The notes under the pieces were generated by a model. It had not been told where the DNA came from, did not search any database, and was given only the letters and a program-made list of their open reading frames with translations. Below, piece after piece: positions 13,852 to 13,895 of a stretch of DNA of 13,895 nucleotides (position 1 is the stretch's first letter; each line of letters opens with the position of its first letter). The DNA is from CAYVXE01 sp964455375. Lineage in GTDB: Bacteria > Zhuqueibacterota > Zhuqueibacteria > Oceanimicrobiales > Oceanimicrobiaceae. The position numbers were made by a program, and so were the translations under genes. The stretch covers positions 1-13,895 of the forward strand of contig CAYVXE010000110.1 of assembly GCA_964455375.1 (NCBI GenBank), given 5' to 3'.

Positions 13852-13895
13852 GAGGCTGTCCAAAAAGTCAAAAAAGATTGTCATTTCGAATCAGG
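13852..13895. repeat. Possible edge of a dispersed intergenic repeat
   Basis: GAGGCTGTCCAAAAAGTC (13852-13869) followed by ATTGTCATTTCGAATCAGG (13877-13895) resembles intergenic repeat or insertion-element end sequences that I recall from FCB-group genomes, of the GTCATTTCGAA type. It lies just past a terminator, the usual place for such elements, and runs off the window. There is no second copy here, so repeat status is inferred. Confidence 0.3.

Noticed and set aside
1..13895. CRISPR array, tRNA, rRNA, integrase/transposase or toxin-antitoxin pair.
   Set aside because: No regularly spaced direct repeats, cloverleaf-like sequence, rRNA core sequence or matching protein motifs were found on either strand.

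Overview
This window is a stretch of bacterial chromosome, moderately AT-rich, with genes on both strands. The first gene ends in a Por/type IX secretion (T9SS) type A sorting domain with the hallmark NYPNPFNP motif. Its neighbour carries a C-terminal module common in secreted proteins of the FCB superphylum. Together with lipoproteins, and with SpmA/SpmB in an apparently Gram-negative setting, this suggests Calditrichota, KSB1, Ignavibacteriota or a related FCB lineage. That placement is inference; there is no rRNA gene here.

Layout. Positions 1-2698 (minus strand) hold two exported proteins: a 685-aa repeat-rich secreted protein and, downstream, a small T9SS cargo protein cut by the window edge. 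A 33-bp palindrome lies between them. Positions 2699-3095 are a non-coding leader with a plausible promoter and an RNA-like nested inverted repeat. Positions 3096-7922 (minus) are a compact run of modA, modB and modC (molybdate ABC importer), followed after 9 bp by an MrfA-type DEAD/DEAH helicase with a C-terminal four-cysteine zinc site. Positions 7923-8185 are a divergent promoter region. Positions 8186-10060 (plus) encode a NUDIX hydrolase of the CoA-pyrophosphatase type and a soluble hybrid histidine kinase with a receiver domain. Positions 10128-11979 (minus) encode SpmA, SpmB and a small SAM-dependent methyltransferase. Positions 12323-13750 (plus) encode an unrecognised repeat-rich lipoprotein followed by a good intrinsic terminator. 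The last bases look like the edge of a dispersed repeat.

How the genes work together. ModA, ModB and ModC form one molybdate importer. SpmA and SpmB form a paired membrane system whose translation looks coupled through a hairpin. The two secreted proteins may be co-expressed. The other adjacencies (mrfA behind modC, NUDIX before the kinase, methyltransferase behind spmB) are operon-like in spacing but have no functional link that I can establish.

I found no CRISPR array, tRNA, rRNA, transposase or prophage gene. No multi-gene system here is clearly new. The best leads are the structured leader at 2819-2918, the hairpin hiding the spmB ribosome binding site, the helicase embedded in the molybdate operon, the mosaic composition of the 685-aa protein, and the uncharacterised lipoprotein.
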